Source: Pohlia nutans (Eukaryota; Streptophyta; Bryopsida; Bryales; Mniaceae). Taken from it: a DNA stretch of 64,000 nucleotides. The notes below the pieces were generated by a model that did no database searches, had not been told where the DNA came from, and saw only the letters and a program-made list of their open reading frames with translations. The DNA is taken from the NCBI GenBank assembly GCA_022496805.1, contig CM040096.1, positions 8,805,501 through 8,869,500 of the forward strand, written 5' to 3'. Both the position numbers and the translations under genes were made by a program. Below are positions 24,494 through 35,095 of this stretch, piece by piece (the stretch's first letter is position 1; every line of letters starts with the position of its first letter).

Positions 24494-24815
24494 CAGTTAT
24501 TTGTGGATCCAAACACACAACCATTGATTCATGTCAAGCACATTGTAAACGGAAGAGCAATACTTCCAAGCGCCCACTCTCATCCTACACTTGCAAAAAG
24601 CACAACACTGATTTTTTTAGTGTGAAACTGTACTGTAAAGAGTTCTCCTAAAGCAAATACCACAAAAATTACAAAACAACTAACGCCATATTGGTTAAAT
24701 TGGCCAATCCCTGTTATTGTAACAAGTTACAGGTTACGCTAGAAATTGGCCAATTTAAACTATATGACGTTAACTACACTAGCAGTGAACCAGTACTTGA
24801 TACGAATAGAAACAT
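24494..24815 (-). pseudogene. Inverted copy of the aminotransferase 3' end
   Basis: Read on the minus strand, this matches about 13612-13840: the last codons (ATCAAGTACTG, CTAGTGTAGTT) and the 3' flank (AGAACTCTT, ATCAGTGTTGTGC, GAGTGG and TTGGATCC in the same order). A small foldback element at 24684-24768 interrupts it. No upstream exons are present, so it is a 3'-end fragment, not a gene. Confidence 0.65.
24684..24768. mobile_element. 85-bp foldback element
   Basis: GCCATATTGGTTAAATTGG at the left and CCAATTTAAACTATATGACG at the right form an imperfect inverted repeat of about 24 bp covering over half the element. It interrupts the inverted aminotransferase fragment; the parental sequence near 13660 lacks it. 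A short TAAC-type flank is present on both sides. Confidence 0.5.
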
Positions 24816-25070
24816 GCTTTTTATTACTGAACAAGCTCCAATGATTAAATCGGGCTCTGTACGTACACACATACTCACGGAGAAATAAAAAGCGCTATTC
24901 AAATGTCCCATACACCTCAATCATCACCAACTGGAGTTGCAACTGATCGAGGAACAATCATGACGATCGACCCGATTGTATCGATCTAGCTGATCGAAAA
25001 GCAAATAACATGAACAATTCCCGGAACCTCTGCAACGAAACTAGCTAGTGAAGGAGGAAGATCGAGGAAT

Positions 25071-25457
25071 TCAGATCGATGGATCTACACGCTCCACATC
25101 GATGACCTCTGGTGCATCGCCGGGCGCTGGTGTGTCGTCTGACGCAGGCCTGGGTGTGTCTGCAGGTGCCAGAGAATCGTGAGAAGGAGCCGGAGCAAGC
25201 TCGTAAGCAGTCGGAAGCAGGGCTGGGTGCGTCTGCAGGTGCTGGACAATTCTGAGAACGAGCCGGACGAGGGTCTGAATGACCCGGAGCTTGTCCGGAG
25301 GGGGCATCGCAAGGAGCTGGCGCTGGTTGGTAAGGTTCCGGCGCTGGCTCGTCAGGAGCGTTAGCGTTCTCGCCAGGAGCGTTCTCGTCAGGAGCTGGAG
25401 GCGGCGCCGGCGCACGATCGCCTCTTCTTGCAGCAGTCTCATCTGCGGACTATCCAT
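25071..25457 (-). pseudogene. Frameshifted paralogue of the secreted Pro/Glu-rich protein
   Basis: The last ~35 codons (LAPADTPRPASDDTPAPGDA) match the end of the gene at 21868-22500. The Pro-rich middle is encoded in another frame (A-P-A-P-P-P-A-P, then PEPYQPAPAP), so the long open frame is Arg/Leu-rich and meaningless there. At least two frameshifts are needed to relate it to the intact copy. The signal peptide is missing upstream: the region aligned to it (25458-25480) is deleted or diverged. The flanks also match the intact copy, so this arose by segmental duplication and then decayed. Confidence 0.65.
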
Positions 25458-25699
25458 GTCGTCTAGCTAGCTCTGATCACTACGTACAATTGAAGAAAGA
25501 CTGTTCCTGAAGCAAGGCTGTGTCTGAATCAAGTGGAATTCAGCCGAAGTCTCTGCGTTGTGCGGAGCAGCCTCTGTTGTGGAGTGTGGAATGAGAGCGG
25601 CTTGTGCTTCCTTTTGTCTTTTTACAGCAATGGCAGTGGGAAGGACGAAGAGTCATTAGAGGGAGTCGTGACAAGGGGCTGGCTCTTTTGGAATTGACA

Positions 25700-26060
25700 G
25701 TTGTGAAGAAGTCAATGGTAAGATAGAGAGACACGGTGAAAGTTCGTGGTGAACGAAAGGGGCCCAACAAAAGACATGGTGGAAGTATGTGGTGAGCAAG
25801 AAGAACCCAACAAAAAACATGGTGAAAGTTCATAGTGAGCAAAAATGGGCTTTATAAGAGACACGGTGAAAGTCTATATTGAGCAAGAGGGATCCAACAA
25901 GAGACTATGAAAGTCCGTAGTGAGCAAAAAGGACCCAATAAGAGACACGGTAAAAGTCCATGGTAAATAAGGTACATGGAACAAGGGATGTTTGTCATGT
26001 CGATCATGTCGTGTCATGCCATGTTGTGCCAGTCATGTCGTATCAGACCCTTCTGAATTC
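25700..26060. repeat. Degenerate ~45-bp tandem repeat and CATGTCGT repeats
   Basis: About six units containing AGACACGGTGAAAGT and GTGAGCAAAA and CCCAACAA run from about 25725 to 25970. At 25990-26045 short CATGTCGT/CATGTCAT units follow. Noncoding. Confidence 0.6.
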
Positions 26061-26343
26061 TGATACGACAGTATAGGATCAACTTAGACTTCAATATAGT
26101 TTTTCACCTAGTAAAAGTAATATAGTTATTGTACTACCGTGTATGTTCCACGTGGCTTTAAAAAGCTGAGGTGGCATGTCCACATAGGACCCTTTGAAAC
26201 TTGCGTCCTATGTGGATATGCGAGTAGGTTACTTTTTTATCCTCACACCCTCAAGTCTGACAGTCCCCGACTATGTCTGCCTCCTCTTGATCGACCTTCT
26301 ACCCCGACTGCCCTTCTACTCAACCCCCTTTCAAAACCCTAAA

Positions 26344-26594
26344 GGCCTTATTCGTTAAATTGAGACAAAGTGTAGTCTCAATTTTATCGTCGACTCGAGG
26401 ATAAACCATTATAACTGTTCAGGTTTGCGACTATTCGGTAATTCGAGACTTTAATATATTAATATATATAAAAACCTTTGATTGCCCAAAGGTTACAGTC
26501 TCATCTTATCGTCGACTTGACGATAAATGACTATAATTGTTTTAGGGTTGAAGTCTCAAAATGACCATTTTGTCTCAATTTAACGAATAAGGCC
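26344..26594. mobile_element. TIR MITE, 251 bp
   Basis: The left tip is GGCCTTATTCGTTAAATTGA and the right tip TCAATTTAACGAATAAGGCC, a perfect inverted repeat of at least 25 bp. The interior repeats the unit CTCAATTTTATCGTCGACTC in both orientations. It is related to the element at 23627-23877. Confidence 0.7.
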
Positions 26595-26736
26595 TTCCTA
26601 CATTTTGTCAAAAGACTTTATTTATTTTTCTTTATTTTTGTTGTATAAACAAGTGGTGATTTTATTTTTCTTGGAAACAAAACTCTAAAAGCTCATCAAT
26701 TGAAAACGAAGAAACACATAGAACCAGAGGAATGAG

Positions 26737-26801
26737 AAGAGTGGAACTTGGAGTGGCAAGAGTGGAACTTGGAGTGGCAAGAGTGGAACTTGGAGTGGAA
26801 G
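26737..26801. repeat. 21-bp tandem repeat, three units
   Basis: The unit GAGTGGAACTTGGAGTGGCAA is repeated three times almost perfectly. Nothing else was recognised between 26595 and 27150. Confidence 0.75.
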
Positions 26802-27169
26802 CCACCTAAGCAAAAAGAAATTAAAAAAATCAACACTCTAGCTGCAGCAGAATAAATTGCACAAAATTTTCAACTTACAAAACGGAGCTAGTAAACACAC
26901 GCTTGCTAGCAAAATAGGTCAATTTTTGTTTTTGGACTGCACCCAATAAAATCCTTAAAAAGGAAAATTGTTAAAAAAATATAAAAGCGTCCAATGCTCC
27001 CAAAAATCTGCATCAAAGTGTCTTATATAATGTAGAAACTATGTACAAATTTTGAGAAAATTACTCCATAGACTCCTTGTGAATTTTATGGAAGATCTAG
27101 TATGCTTTGACTAATGTGACTAATGTCCTTTTTACCTTTTACAACGTACTAAATCTCACATTAAAACTC

Positions 27170-27765
27170 ACATGTTGATGAAAACTCACATGCCCACACA
27201 TTTTGCAGGGCATTTAATAAATAACTATAGTCTCTGTGTATAATAAAATAACATTACATTATCTGATACACATCTCTTACATTATTTGGATGTTGTCTAC
27301 ACCTCACCCACGGCATTTAATAAATAACTTTAGTCTCTATATATAATGATATGGCCATATATCATATTATACATATGTCTCACATTATTTGGATGATGCC
27401 CACACCTCACCTATGTAATTCTATAAATAACCATAGCTTCTATATATTCTTACATGCCCTTGTATCATGTCAAACAAATGTCTTATATTATCTGAATGAT
27501 GCCCACACTCCATTGAAAACATGACATTTTATAAATAACTATAGCCTATGTATATTATTATATGCTTCTATATCATAGAAAACACATAATTATCTCATAT
27601 TATTTGGATGATGCCCCCACCTCATCCACGACATTTTACAAATAACTATGGCCTTTGTATTGTCTTACATGCCCTTATGTCATATGAAACACATGTCTCA
27701 CATTATTTGGATGATGCCCACACCTCAGCCCTTACCTACCATTTTATAAATAACAAAGGGCTACA
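27170..27765. repeat. ~108-bp tandem repeat, five to six diverged units
   Basis: Each unit contains CATTTTATAAATAACTATAG, then a TA-rich segment with ATGCCCTTATATCAT, then CACATTATTTGGATGATGCC and CACACCTCACC. The units are diverged, so the array is old. There is no coding potential. Confidence 0.7.
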
Positions 27766-28259
27766 TATATTCTAATTTTCTAGCATGGAAGATGGGTCTA
27801 CAAAAAAATCATATCATATTAATTTGAAGCTTAGTTTCTATGATGTGGGAAAAGAAAATATTTCTATTTATAGCCATATTATTTTTAAGGCCCTATAATG
27901 CATCAATAAAAATAAAAATTCATAAATATAGTGTAGAAATCATGTTAGATTTTCTTAACAGTACAACATTTTGTTACTTTTTGTAGCTTAATGGAATAAA
28001 GTCAAGCTATTAAATTTTACAAGTCTGTGCACCAAAATTCCCAAGCTTGAAAAAAGAACATATTTCAATGTTGTTGGTTCAAACCACAGGCTTACCTTAA
28101 AAAATATAAATAAAAACTAGAGATCCACGACGCCCTGTACTAATGCATCATTTATCTAGTTCTGGAAAAAGGGCTCAAATATGGACTGTCTAATTCTGGA
28201 CAAAAATAAAAATAAGACGGGCGACTCTGGCTGAATTTTGGACCACGGGGGGATTACAG

Positions 28260-28545
28260 TCAGATCCTATCGGAGGATCCCCCGATAGAACGGAAGAACT
28301 TGGATGAATTCAGAAATCAACAGGAGATCCCCCGATAGAACGCCATCCCTGACGGGAGAACTTGGATGATTTCTAACTTCGGGAGAGTCGGGACCCCTAT
28401 AAGCTGAAATCAACAGGAGATCCCCCGATAGAACACCTTCCCTAATAGGAGAACTTGGATGATATCTAACTTCGGGAGAATCAGGACCCCTGTAAGCTGA
28501 AATCAGCAGGGGATCCCCCGATAGAATGCCATCTAGGAGTAGCAA
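28260..28545. repeat. Palindrome cluster in ~110-bp tandem units
   Basis: The palindrome core ATCGGAGGATCCCCCGAT (28269-28286) and three more copies ending GATCCCCCGATAGAA sit in repeated units containing GAGAACTTGGATGAT and AGCTGAAATCAACAGG. Sequence between 27766 and 28260 holds nothing recognised. Confidence 0.65.
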
Positions 28546-28856
28546 CTCCCAAAAGATTGACCCCCCGTCCTCTGACGATACAAGCTGTGCCAACTAATCA
28601 AATCATCAAGTACTGCCAGTACAACTAAGTGATGAGGCCTCCAATCGAATCCACAATCTATCATGTGCAATTTCCTCAAGGACTGACTCTACTAAACTGT
28701 AACTAAACTGAGGAAGAATTCAATTGAAACTTACAAGCACCATCTTACCGGGGGATCCTCCGATGGGTCCAGATCGGACGTAGATAAAGTATATGGAACA
28801 ATCTTTTATTACACAGAATGAATCATATAATGTACAACGCTGCACTCAAGGCTGCG

Positions 28857-29575
28857 TCAATCATTCTTCACATCATGTACAGGGAGTCCAACTAAATGAT
28901 CAGACCTAATGCAAACCCGCCTAATGTGCCACGGCTTTAAGAACTTCCGCTTGAATTTTCCATCCAACTCATTCTCTTCAAGAAATCTTCTCACTGAGCT
29001 ATATCTTCGAAGGCCAAAGATGAAAGGAAGTAATGCGGTACAAATATTGGGAATAACATTACGTTGATTGGGTAGCGATCTCTCCCCCATCCATGAAGTA
29101 GGAAAGTAACATGCCAAGTCACCATTATATACATTCCTGTGCCTACAATCGTCTCCATGAGAACTTTATGTGGTAAACAGTATTCCTTTGCATTTCGTTG
29201 GCGTAGGAGATCTCTGAGCTTCTTAAAGCAATAGGCATAGCTCTCGGGCTGCCCACACTTGTTCCTTCCGTTTACAAATAATAATTGCCTCCTCATGTCT
29301 TCAGGTAGGATATATTGCATGACCTTTCTCAGACGGATTGGAAGCATGGAAGACCAAATTCCAACATGGAAGAATTGAAACAAAAGACGAAAGAATTGTA
29401 TTAGCCCAGGTCGAACTTTGATGTTGTTTGGATTAAAAGGGGGTGGCGTGAACTTGTCGTATTCCTCATAACATAGCAATCCATTCACTGATAGAACGAT
29501 CACCATCTTCACGTTACTGCCGACATCCTCCTTGACCTCATCCACAACATTGTCCTTGAGCTTCCCCACCGAATG
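28857..29575 (-). pseudogene. Decayed FCP1/HAD-like phosphatase segment
   Basis: An acceptor (TTAAGCAG) precedes position 29575. The exon then reads HSVGKLKDNVVDE, VIVLSVNGLLCYEE, VRPGLIQFFRLLFQFFHVGI and RRQLLFVNGRNKCG, in the order of the plant FCP1-homology (NIF) domain. The catalytic signature, normally DLDG or DLNG, is SVNG here: the nucleophile Asp is Ser. After about 29060 the homologous tail (RRFLEENELDGKFKRKFLKP) lies in another frame. It looks like a duplicate of the FCP1-like exons at 30593-31242 that has lost activity. Confidence 0.5.
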
Positions 29576-29604
29576 CTGCTTAATGAAAAACAACACTACA
29601 CACA

Positions 29605-30440
29605 TCAACGGGGGATCCTCCGATAGGAACCAATGAACCATATCATCCAACAACAAATAAAGACAAAAGCTACAAACAAAGAAATATTTCGTAAAAATAT
29701 TAAGGGAGTATCGTGGAAGGAAGTTCATGCACGGATACTGTGAATCTGTGATGTTCAGTTAAATCGGTAACAATCTAGAATGCATTCCCTTCGCCAATGT
29801 GTTCGGGATAATGTATTGTCCTTCCCCATGCAACGCTGACGGGGGATCCTCCGATACGAACCAATGACCCATATTACATCCGAGAACAAATCACTAACAA
29901 GGCTACAAACAATCAAATCTGTCATGAGTAGTTAACTTTCCAGGAAGGGAGTATCTTGGTTGAGGGTGTCGATTGTAATGTATGGCCAACCTAAGATGAT
30001 ATCTAATTGAAGACGTGATTGGAGTAATGTGCTGTCTCCCCCCATGGGACTCTAACGGGGGATCCTCCGATAGGAACCAATGACCCATATCACATCAAAC
30101 AACACATAAACACTAGGGCTAGAAATTACCCGGAACGAAGACAATGAGCGGTGATTGTAATGTATGTCCAACCTAAGATGCTATCCAATTGAAGACGTGA
30201 TTGGAGTAATGTGCTGTCTTCCCCCATCGGACTCTAACGGGGGATCCTCCGATAGGAACCAATGACCCATATCACATCAAACAACACATAAACTCTAAGG
30301 CTAGAAATTACCCGGAACGAAGACAATGAGCGGTGATTGCAATGTATGTCCAACCTAAGATGCTATCCAATTGAAGACGTGATTGGAGTAATGTACTGTC
30401 TTCCCCCATGGGACTCTAGCAGGGGATCCTCCGCTAGGAA
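29605..30440. repeat. ~183-bp tandem repeats of an FCP1-like exon tail, each with a palindrome
   Basis: Palindromes of the form CGGGGGATCCTCCGATAGG occur at about 29608, 29838, 30056, 30238 and 30420. Between the last three the period is about 182-183 bp. Each unit contains CAACCTAAGATGCTATCC and GTGCTGTCTTCCCCCATG, which match the final codons and stop of the FCP1-like exon ending at 30593. So a 3' exon end plus intron has been tandemly copied. Confidence 0.6.
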
Positions 30441-31337
30441 CCAATGAACCATATCACATCAAACAAAACATAAATTCGGTACTACCTAGAAACAAACAAA
30501 TGTGTCATGAAAAGTAAAATCTTCTAGGAAAGATTATCCCGGAAGGTAGTCTATGCACAGTTATTGCTTTGTTTAGTAAAATTTAAACTAACCTAAGATG
30601 CTATCCCTCCAAGGATGTGTTGGGCTAACGGGCTGTCCTTTCCTATGGGACACTGACCGCCGGGCAGGGGGTTGGCTTCCACATACGTTGGCACAACCTG
30701 GGCAGACGAGAAGAGGCCTTGCAGCCAAGGTTTTAGGACAGCACTAAGAAACTTGTCCTTAACGTCTCCAGACCACGTGGAAGGGTGAATGGCTTGGAAT
30801 TCAGAATTCAAAAGATTTTTCTCTGGGCTGTCATCAATAAGTAGGATATAATTTGTGCTCTCTAGTCCAATTTGCCTTGCAACCTTCTGAACATCCTTCA
30901 AGAAGTATGGCTTATGTTGATTGCTCTGACGTTTCGCCGATGACACCGTACAAGCTTCTTGACTCATTACATGAATTTTACCCCTCTCTACTCTAGTATT
31001 CTAGATAAAGTGGTTTACCATGTCATCAACCTTCTTCGATTGTGCCGCACTCCAAATTGTGATAGAGTGAACAATCTCATGCAGCCAGTTTAAGAACTCT
31101 ACATAGCCAGGCCTGTATTGGGTTTCCTCTCTAAAAACCCTGTGAACTAATAGGCCATTCAAATCAAGCACAACTGAGTACTTAGGATGTACCTTTTGAC
31201 TCCGCAATGTCCGCGTATTAGGAACAACCGTCTTCGCCTTCTCTGCGAACAATCAGTGCACATGAGTTAGGACTAAGGTAGCTAATTATCGGACCCATAC
31301 CGCAAACTATGTGGATGGCTTGTAGAATAAAAATACC

Positions 31338-31359
31338 CTATCGGGGGATCCCCCGATAG
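31338..31359. repeat. Perfect 22-bp GGATCC palindrome
   Basis: The core ATCGGGGGATCCCCCGAT is extended by CT and AG and is self-complementary. It lies in the intron between exons 5 and 6 of the large minus-strand gene. Confidence 0.85.
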
Positions 31360-32333
31360 AGCATTGTACAATGGGCGTTCCTTGTATTCATTGAACAGAT
31401 GGACTCACATACGATGAGACATTCCGTGTTAGTCATAAAGAAAGAGAATGACTACGTCCGATGAATTTCTTAAAATTGAACATATGAATTGTCAATGGTG
31501 TCTTCAAACCCACATCAACAGTTCGGGTACAGATTGGCTATTAGTTCGGGTACTACCCACTAGAACACTATTGACTAGTACCTCTTTTTGGACTCAATGC
31601 ACCCAGATCAGTAGCCGCATCCTGAAGAATGGCCTCCACGCCTTCACCGTAGTTTGGGACTCCGACTTGCACAGCCTGACTTGGTGAAGCCTGTGTCAAT
31701 AAGTGAACCTCTGGAGTAGGGACAACATCTGGCGTAACAGCTGCCAATGCCGTCATCACCTCGCTTACGTTGGACTCCTCCGCAACGTGATCAGGAAACT
31801 CAAATCCACCAGACAGACTGACGCACTCTGGTGGTTCCTGTGGTTGGGGCGTTGCACATCCCACCAATCGCGCAGTCTTCATAACCTTGTTGCCACCCTT
31901 CGTTCGGAAGACTCCAGTCACCACACTTCTACCACCTTGGACTACAGCAGGACGAACAGAAAGCCCAGCCTTAAAGACTGCGGGTGCACATGCGTCACGG
32001 AAGTCTAGAAGTGATGGGCGCGCCTTCCTTACACTGGTTAATATGCTCGCTGCTTTCATAAGATCATCGGAGGCCTCATTCAAAAACTCGGGCTGTTGCT
32101 CCATAAACCCCGATCCTGGAAGCTGCAAGTAGGAACATTCATCAGTCAATTGAGGAGTCCACCTTGGATTTATATATGGGGATGTGTTAGACCCCTTCAA
32201 CACCGGGAAATACTCCACTGATCGGAGGAACCGCGGATCGTTGGAGACGTACTGGTTGTTAGATACTTGTGTACCCTGAAATGAGCACAGACTAGAGAAT
32301 TCAAAATATCTTCAAAGGCATTAGATATGGCAT

Positions 32334-32356
32334 CTTATCGGGGGATCCTCCGATAG
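32334..32356. repeat. GGATCC palindrome copy in an intron
   Basis: TTATCGGGGGATCCTCCGAT, then AG, in the intron between exons 4 and 5 of the large gene; one central mismatch. Confidence 0.8.
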
Positions 32357-32718
32357 AACACATCAACTGTATCCTAGAGTATGCTTTGGTCACTGCAATA
32401 TTAAGCGTTTACTAAGGGAAGACAATGAATTATTAGAATTCTCATACCTTGTTCGCAAGTAAACTTATTTACATACACTACACTGTAGTGTTCAAATTAT
32501 TCATTTATTATACATGCTACCTACATATCAGTATCGGACGCCTGCATGATGGGGAAAACATGCATGTGAAGCTTACAAATATCACACAACAGACCTGTCC
32601 ATCCACAATTTACAAGTCACGCCTGATGTCTTGGGTAACCGCTAGTTATGACCTACCTTGCCCTCACAATCATGACCAGGACCCATGTGATCATTGTCCT
32701 CTTTCGTGCCCATGCCAC

Positions 32719-32740
32719 CAACGGAGGATCCTCCGATAGA
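32719..32740. repeat. GGATCC palindrome copy inside a coding exon
   Basis: ACGGAGGATCCTCCGATAG lies within exon 4 of the minus-strand gene, where it is translated as S-S-I-G-G-S-S-V. It is the only copy I found inside an open exon. Confidence 0.75.
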
Positions 32741-32894
32741 GCTCACGCCACACTCCGGTTGGCTTTGCAGCACCCCAACCTCGATATGTTGAATTGGACT
32801 TAAACCAGAGACATCCTGGATTTTGAGCACGACAATGCCGGAAGAGCCCTCCTTGGCTTGTCCTATGTCCATCGGATTTGCCTCGAGGTCCTCA

Positions 32895-33170
32895 TCTTGC
32901 GCACCCATATCCTGCGCACCCACAACCTGCGCACCCTCATCTTGGACACCCTCTTCTTGCGCACCCTCATCTTGCCCACCCTCAACTTGCCCACCCTTGT
33001 TTTGCACATCCTCAACTTGCCCACCCTCGTTTTGCACACCCTCAAACTGCGCAACGTCATCTTGCCCACCCTCATCTTGCACACCATCAACCTGCGCAAC
33101 CTCATCTTGCCCACCCTCATCTTGCCCATCCTCATCTTGCACACCCTCATCCTGCCCACCCACGCTGACA
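32895..33170 (-). repeat. 15-bp coding minisatellite
   Basis: About 18 imperfect 15-bp units encode G-x-Q-D/V-E pentamers (such as GGQDE, GVQDE, AQVDG) in exon 4 of the large gene. The long open frames on the other strand and in other frames here are by-products of this repeat. Confidence 0.8.
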
Positions 33171-34107
33171 CTTATAATGGGCTCCATGCCTAGCTCCCTA
33201 TCAAATTCGGCACTCTTCTCATCGAAATCATCTTGTGTATCTCGTGAGCTACGATGTCCCCTCAATATGTCATCATCCTCACCCTGATCACCCTCACCCT
33301 CACCCCAACCCGTGATGTGCTGATCTTCTCCTGTGTCAACCTCATCGTCATCACCCTCGCCCTCATTTTCGTAGCGGATCGAGGGTATGTCATCAAGAAT
33401 TTCCTGCGACACTTCTGGAGTCTTATTCCTCTTCGCCTTCCTCTTCTTCTTCTTCTTCTTCTTAGTCTCAGCCTCAGTCCCAGGAGCCTCAGCCTCAATC
33501 CCAAGAGCCTCAGCCCCAGTCCCAGGAGCCTCAGCCTCAGTCCCAGGAGTCGACTTCTTCTTCTTTTTACACGGTTCGTTAGCCCCGCTCCCACGATCCG
33601 CACTTGCTTTCTGCTGCATTCCACGCTCGCCTTCAGGCCCAGACGGAGGACCAACTGTCGACTTCTTCTTTGTGCTCTTCTTAACAAAATCCATCTGACG
33701 AACAACTGTTGGCTTCTCCTTCTTTGAAGGCCTCTTAGCGGTCCCAGCATCAGGTTGAATTGAAGAACCTAGCACGTCCTGAAGCTCTCCTACATCTGGA
33801 GACAGCTCCACAACCTTCTGCTTCTTGAGCTTCTTAGGGGGATCGTGAGGGACTCCAGCGAAGGACAAAGTCTTCTTTGCTCGTACTATATCCTCCTGCC
33901 CATCCGAATCGCTGCTTGGTTCTTCCGTCTCATCAGGAACACTGTCGACGTCTCGGCTAGCCCATATGAGCTTAGCAGTCTTCTGGGCTGAATCAAGATG
34001 TCCTTCATCTCCCACCACCTCCAGCACTTTGGATCCCCGAGTCTGTCACAGGCAATGAACTAGTCATATAATGTCGTAATAACAATCAATGCAGGCATGG
34101 CGAAAGC

Positions 34108-34187
34108 CTATCGGGGGATCCACCGATAGCAACATCCTATCGGGGGATCCTCCGATAGCAACATCCTACCGGGGGATCCTCCGATAG
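34108..34187. repeat. Three GGATCC palindromes, 29-bp period
   Basis: Copies start at 34108, 34137 and 34166, separated by CAACATC, in the intron between exons 3 and 4 of the large gene. Confidence 0.85.
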
Positions 34188-34761
34188 GATCAACCCATCA
34201 CAATGACTCCGCAGTGAGTAATAACTGACATGAAACAAATGGGCACCATCTGATCTAATGAACGAAAACGACTATAACAAAATTTGGCAGATAAGAGGGG
34301 ATTCAGACGTACCAACCCAAGATGTGTGAATGTGGGTCCTCCACCAATGTTGACGAGGACTGTTGCATCATTGAAGACGAATCCCAATGCGTGCGCTATG
34401 GCCTCCATGTTCAGATCGACCTTATCTGGGTCAAGGAACTGACGGGTTGAATCTGGGAAGTCCTCAGCGTCAATTACATTCGGCAGTGGAAATGGAACTG
34501 CGTCACCGAAGTAGTGCTTAAATCTGGCCCATTGTGTCCGATCCTTCTCCTGCCCAAACAAGAACATTATGTATAGTGCCGTCGTCTTGTGCATAGCGTC
34601 ATCGCAGAATTTGTCATTCGCTGCACACAGATAGATGACGGACACAACGTCCCACACAAGTAACCCCAGATGCTTAGCTCGCCAATTCAAGTAAATGTGG
34701 ATACTCAGGTATCCCTCCTCGTTTGCGGTAAAAACTCCTGGGTTATGGGCCATTCGAGAAT

Positions 34762-35079
34762 TGTTGAAGTAGGATGATTGCGTGGGCTGAAGTTGCTCAT
34801 AGCCATGCGCATTAGCTAGAGTAGATGATGCGAATGAGCTAGACTTGCAACTAGAGAAGTGGTACTAGTTAGAAGTAATGAGAATTGGGTCTCCCAAGTG
34901 ATATGGGCTGATCCTAGTGTACTAGGAGTGGAGTATGGGCTGATGTCCCATATGGTTTGCCAAGGGGACTCCCTTGGGTGTGCTACTTAAGAGGGGCAGC
35001 CCATGAGTAAAGATCATCTCTTTCCTATGCATTCCAAGTGTTTGTGTGAGGCTTTGGCATTCTAATCTAACCTTCAATA
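34762..35079 (+). repeat. 5' LTR of copia 1
   Basis: It starts TGTTGAAGTAGG and ends CCTTCAATA, and matches 40076-40393 throughout. Confidence 0.93.
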
Positions 35080-35095
35080 GGTTATGGGCCCACTC
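35080..35095 (+). other. Primer-binding site of copia 1 (initiator tRNA-Met internal type)
   Basis: GGTTATGGGCCCACTC directly follows the LTR. The complement contains GGGCCCATAACC, the anticodon-arm region of initiator tRNA, rather than the tRNA 3' end (TGGTATCAGAGC) used by most plant copia elements. The same site follows the other two 5' LTRs. Confidence 0.65.

Larger units (their letters stand above)
24280..25690. repeat. Right copy of a tandem segmental duplication
   Basis: This segment resembles 21092-22690 and carries the broken secreted-protein paralogue. Near 24490-24815 it contains an inserted inverted copy of the aminotransferase 3' end that the left copy lacks. Confidence 0.5.

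Noticed and set aside
28267..28593. Minus-strand open frame with a repeated LLISAYRGPDSPEV motif
   Set aside because: It is a translation of the palindrome-bearing tandem repeat; no codon conservation or family is visible.
32823..33287. Plus-strand Ser/Cys/Pro-rich open frame
   Set aside because: It is the antisense of the acidic 15-bp coding minisatellite; three frames stay open only because of the repeat.
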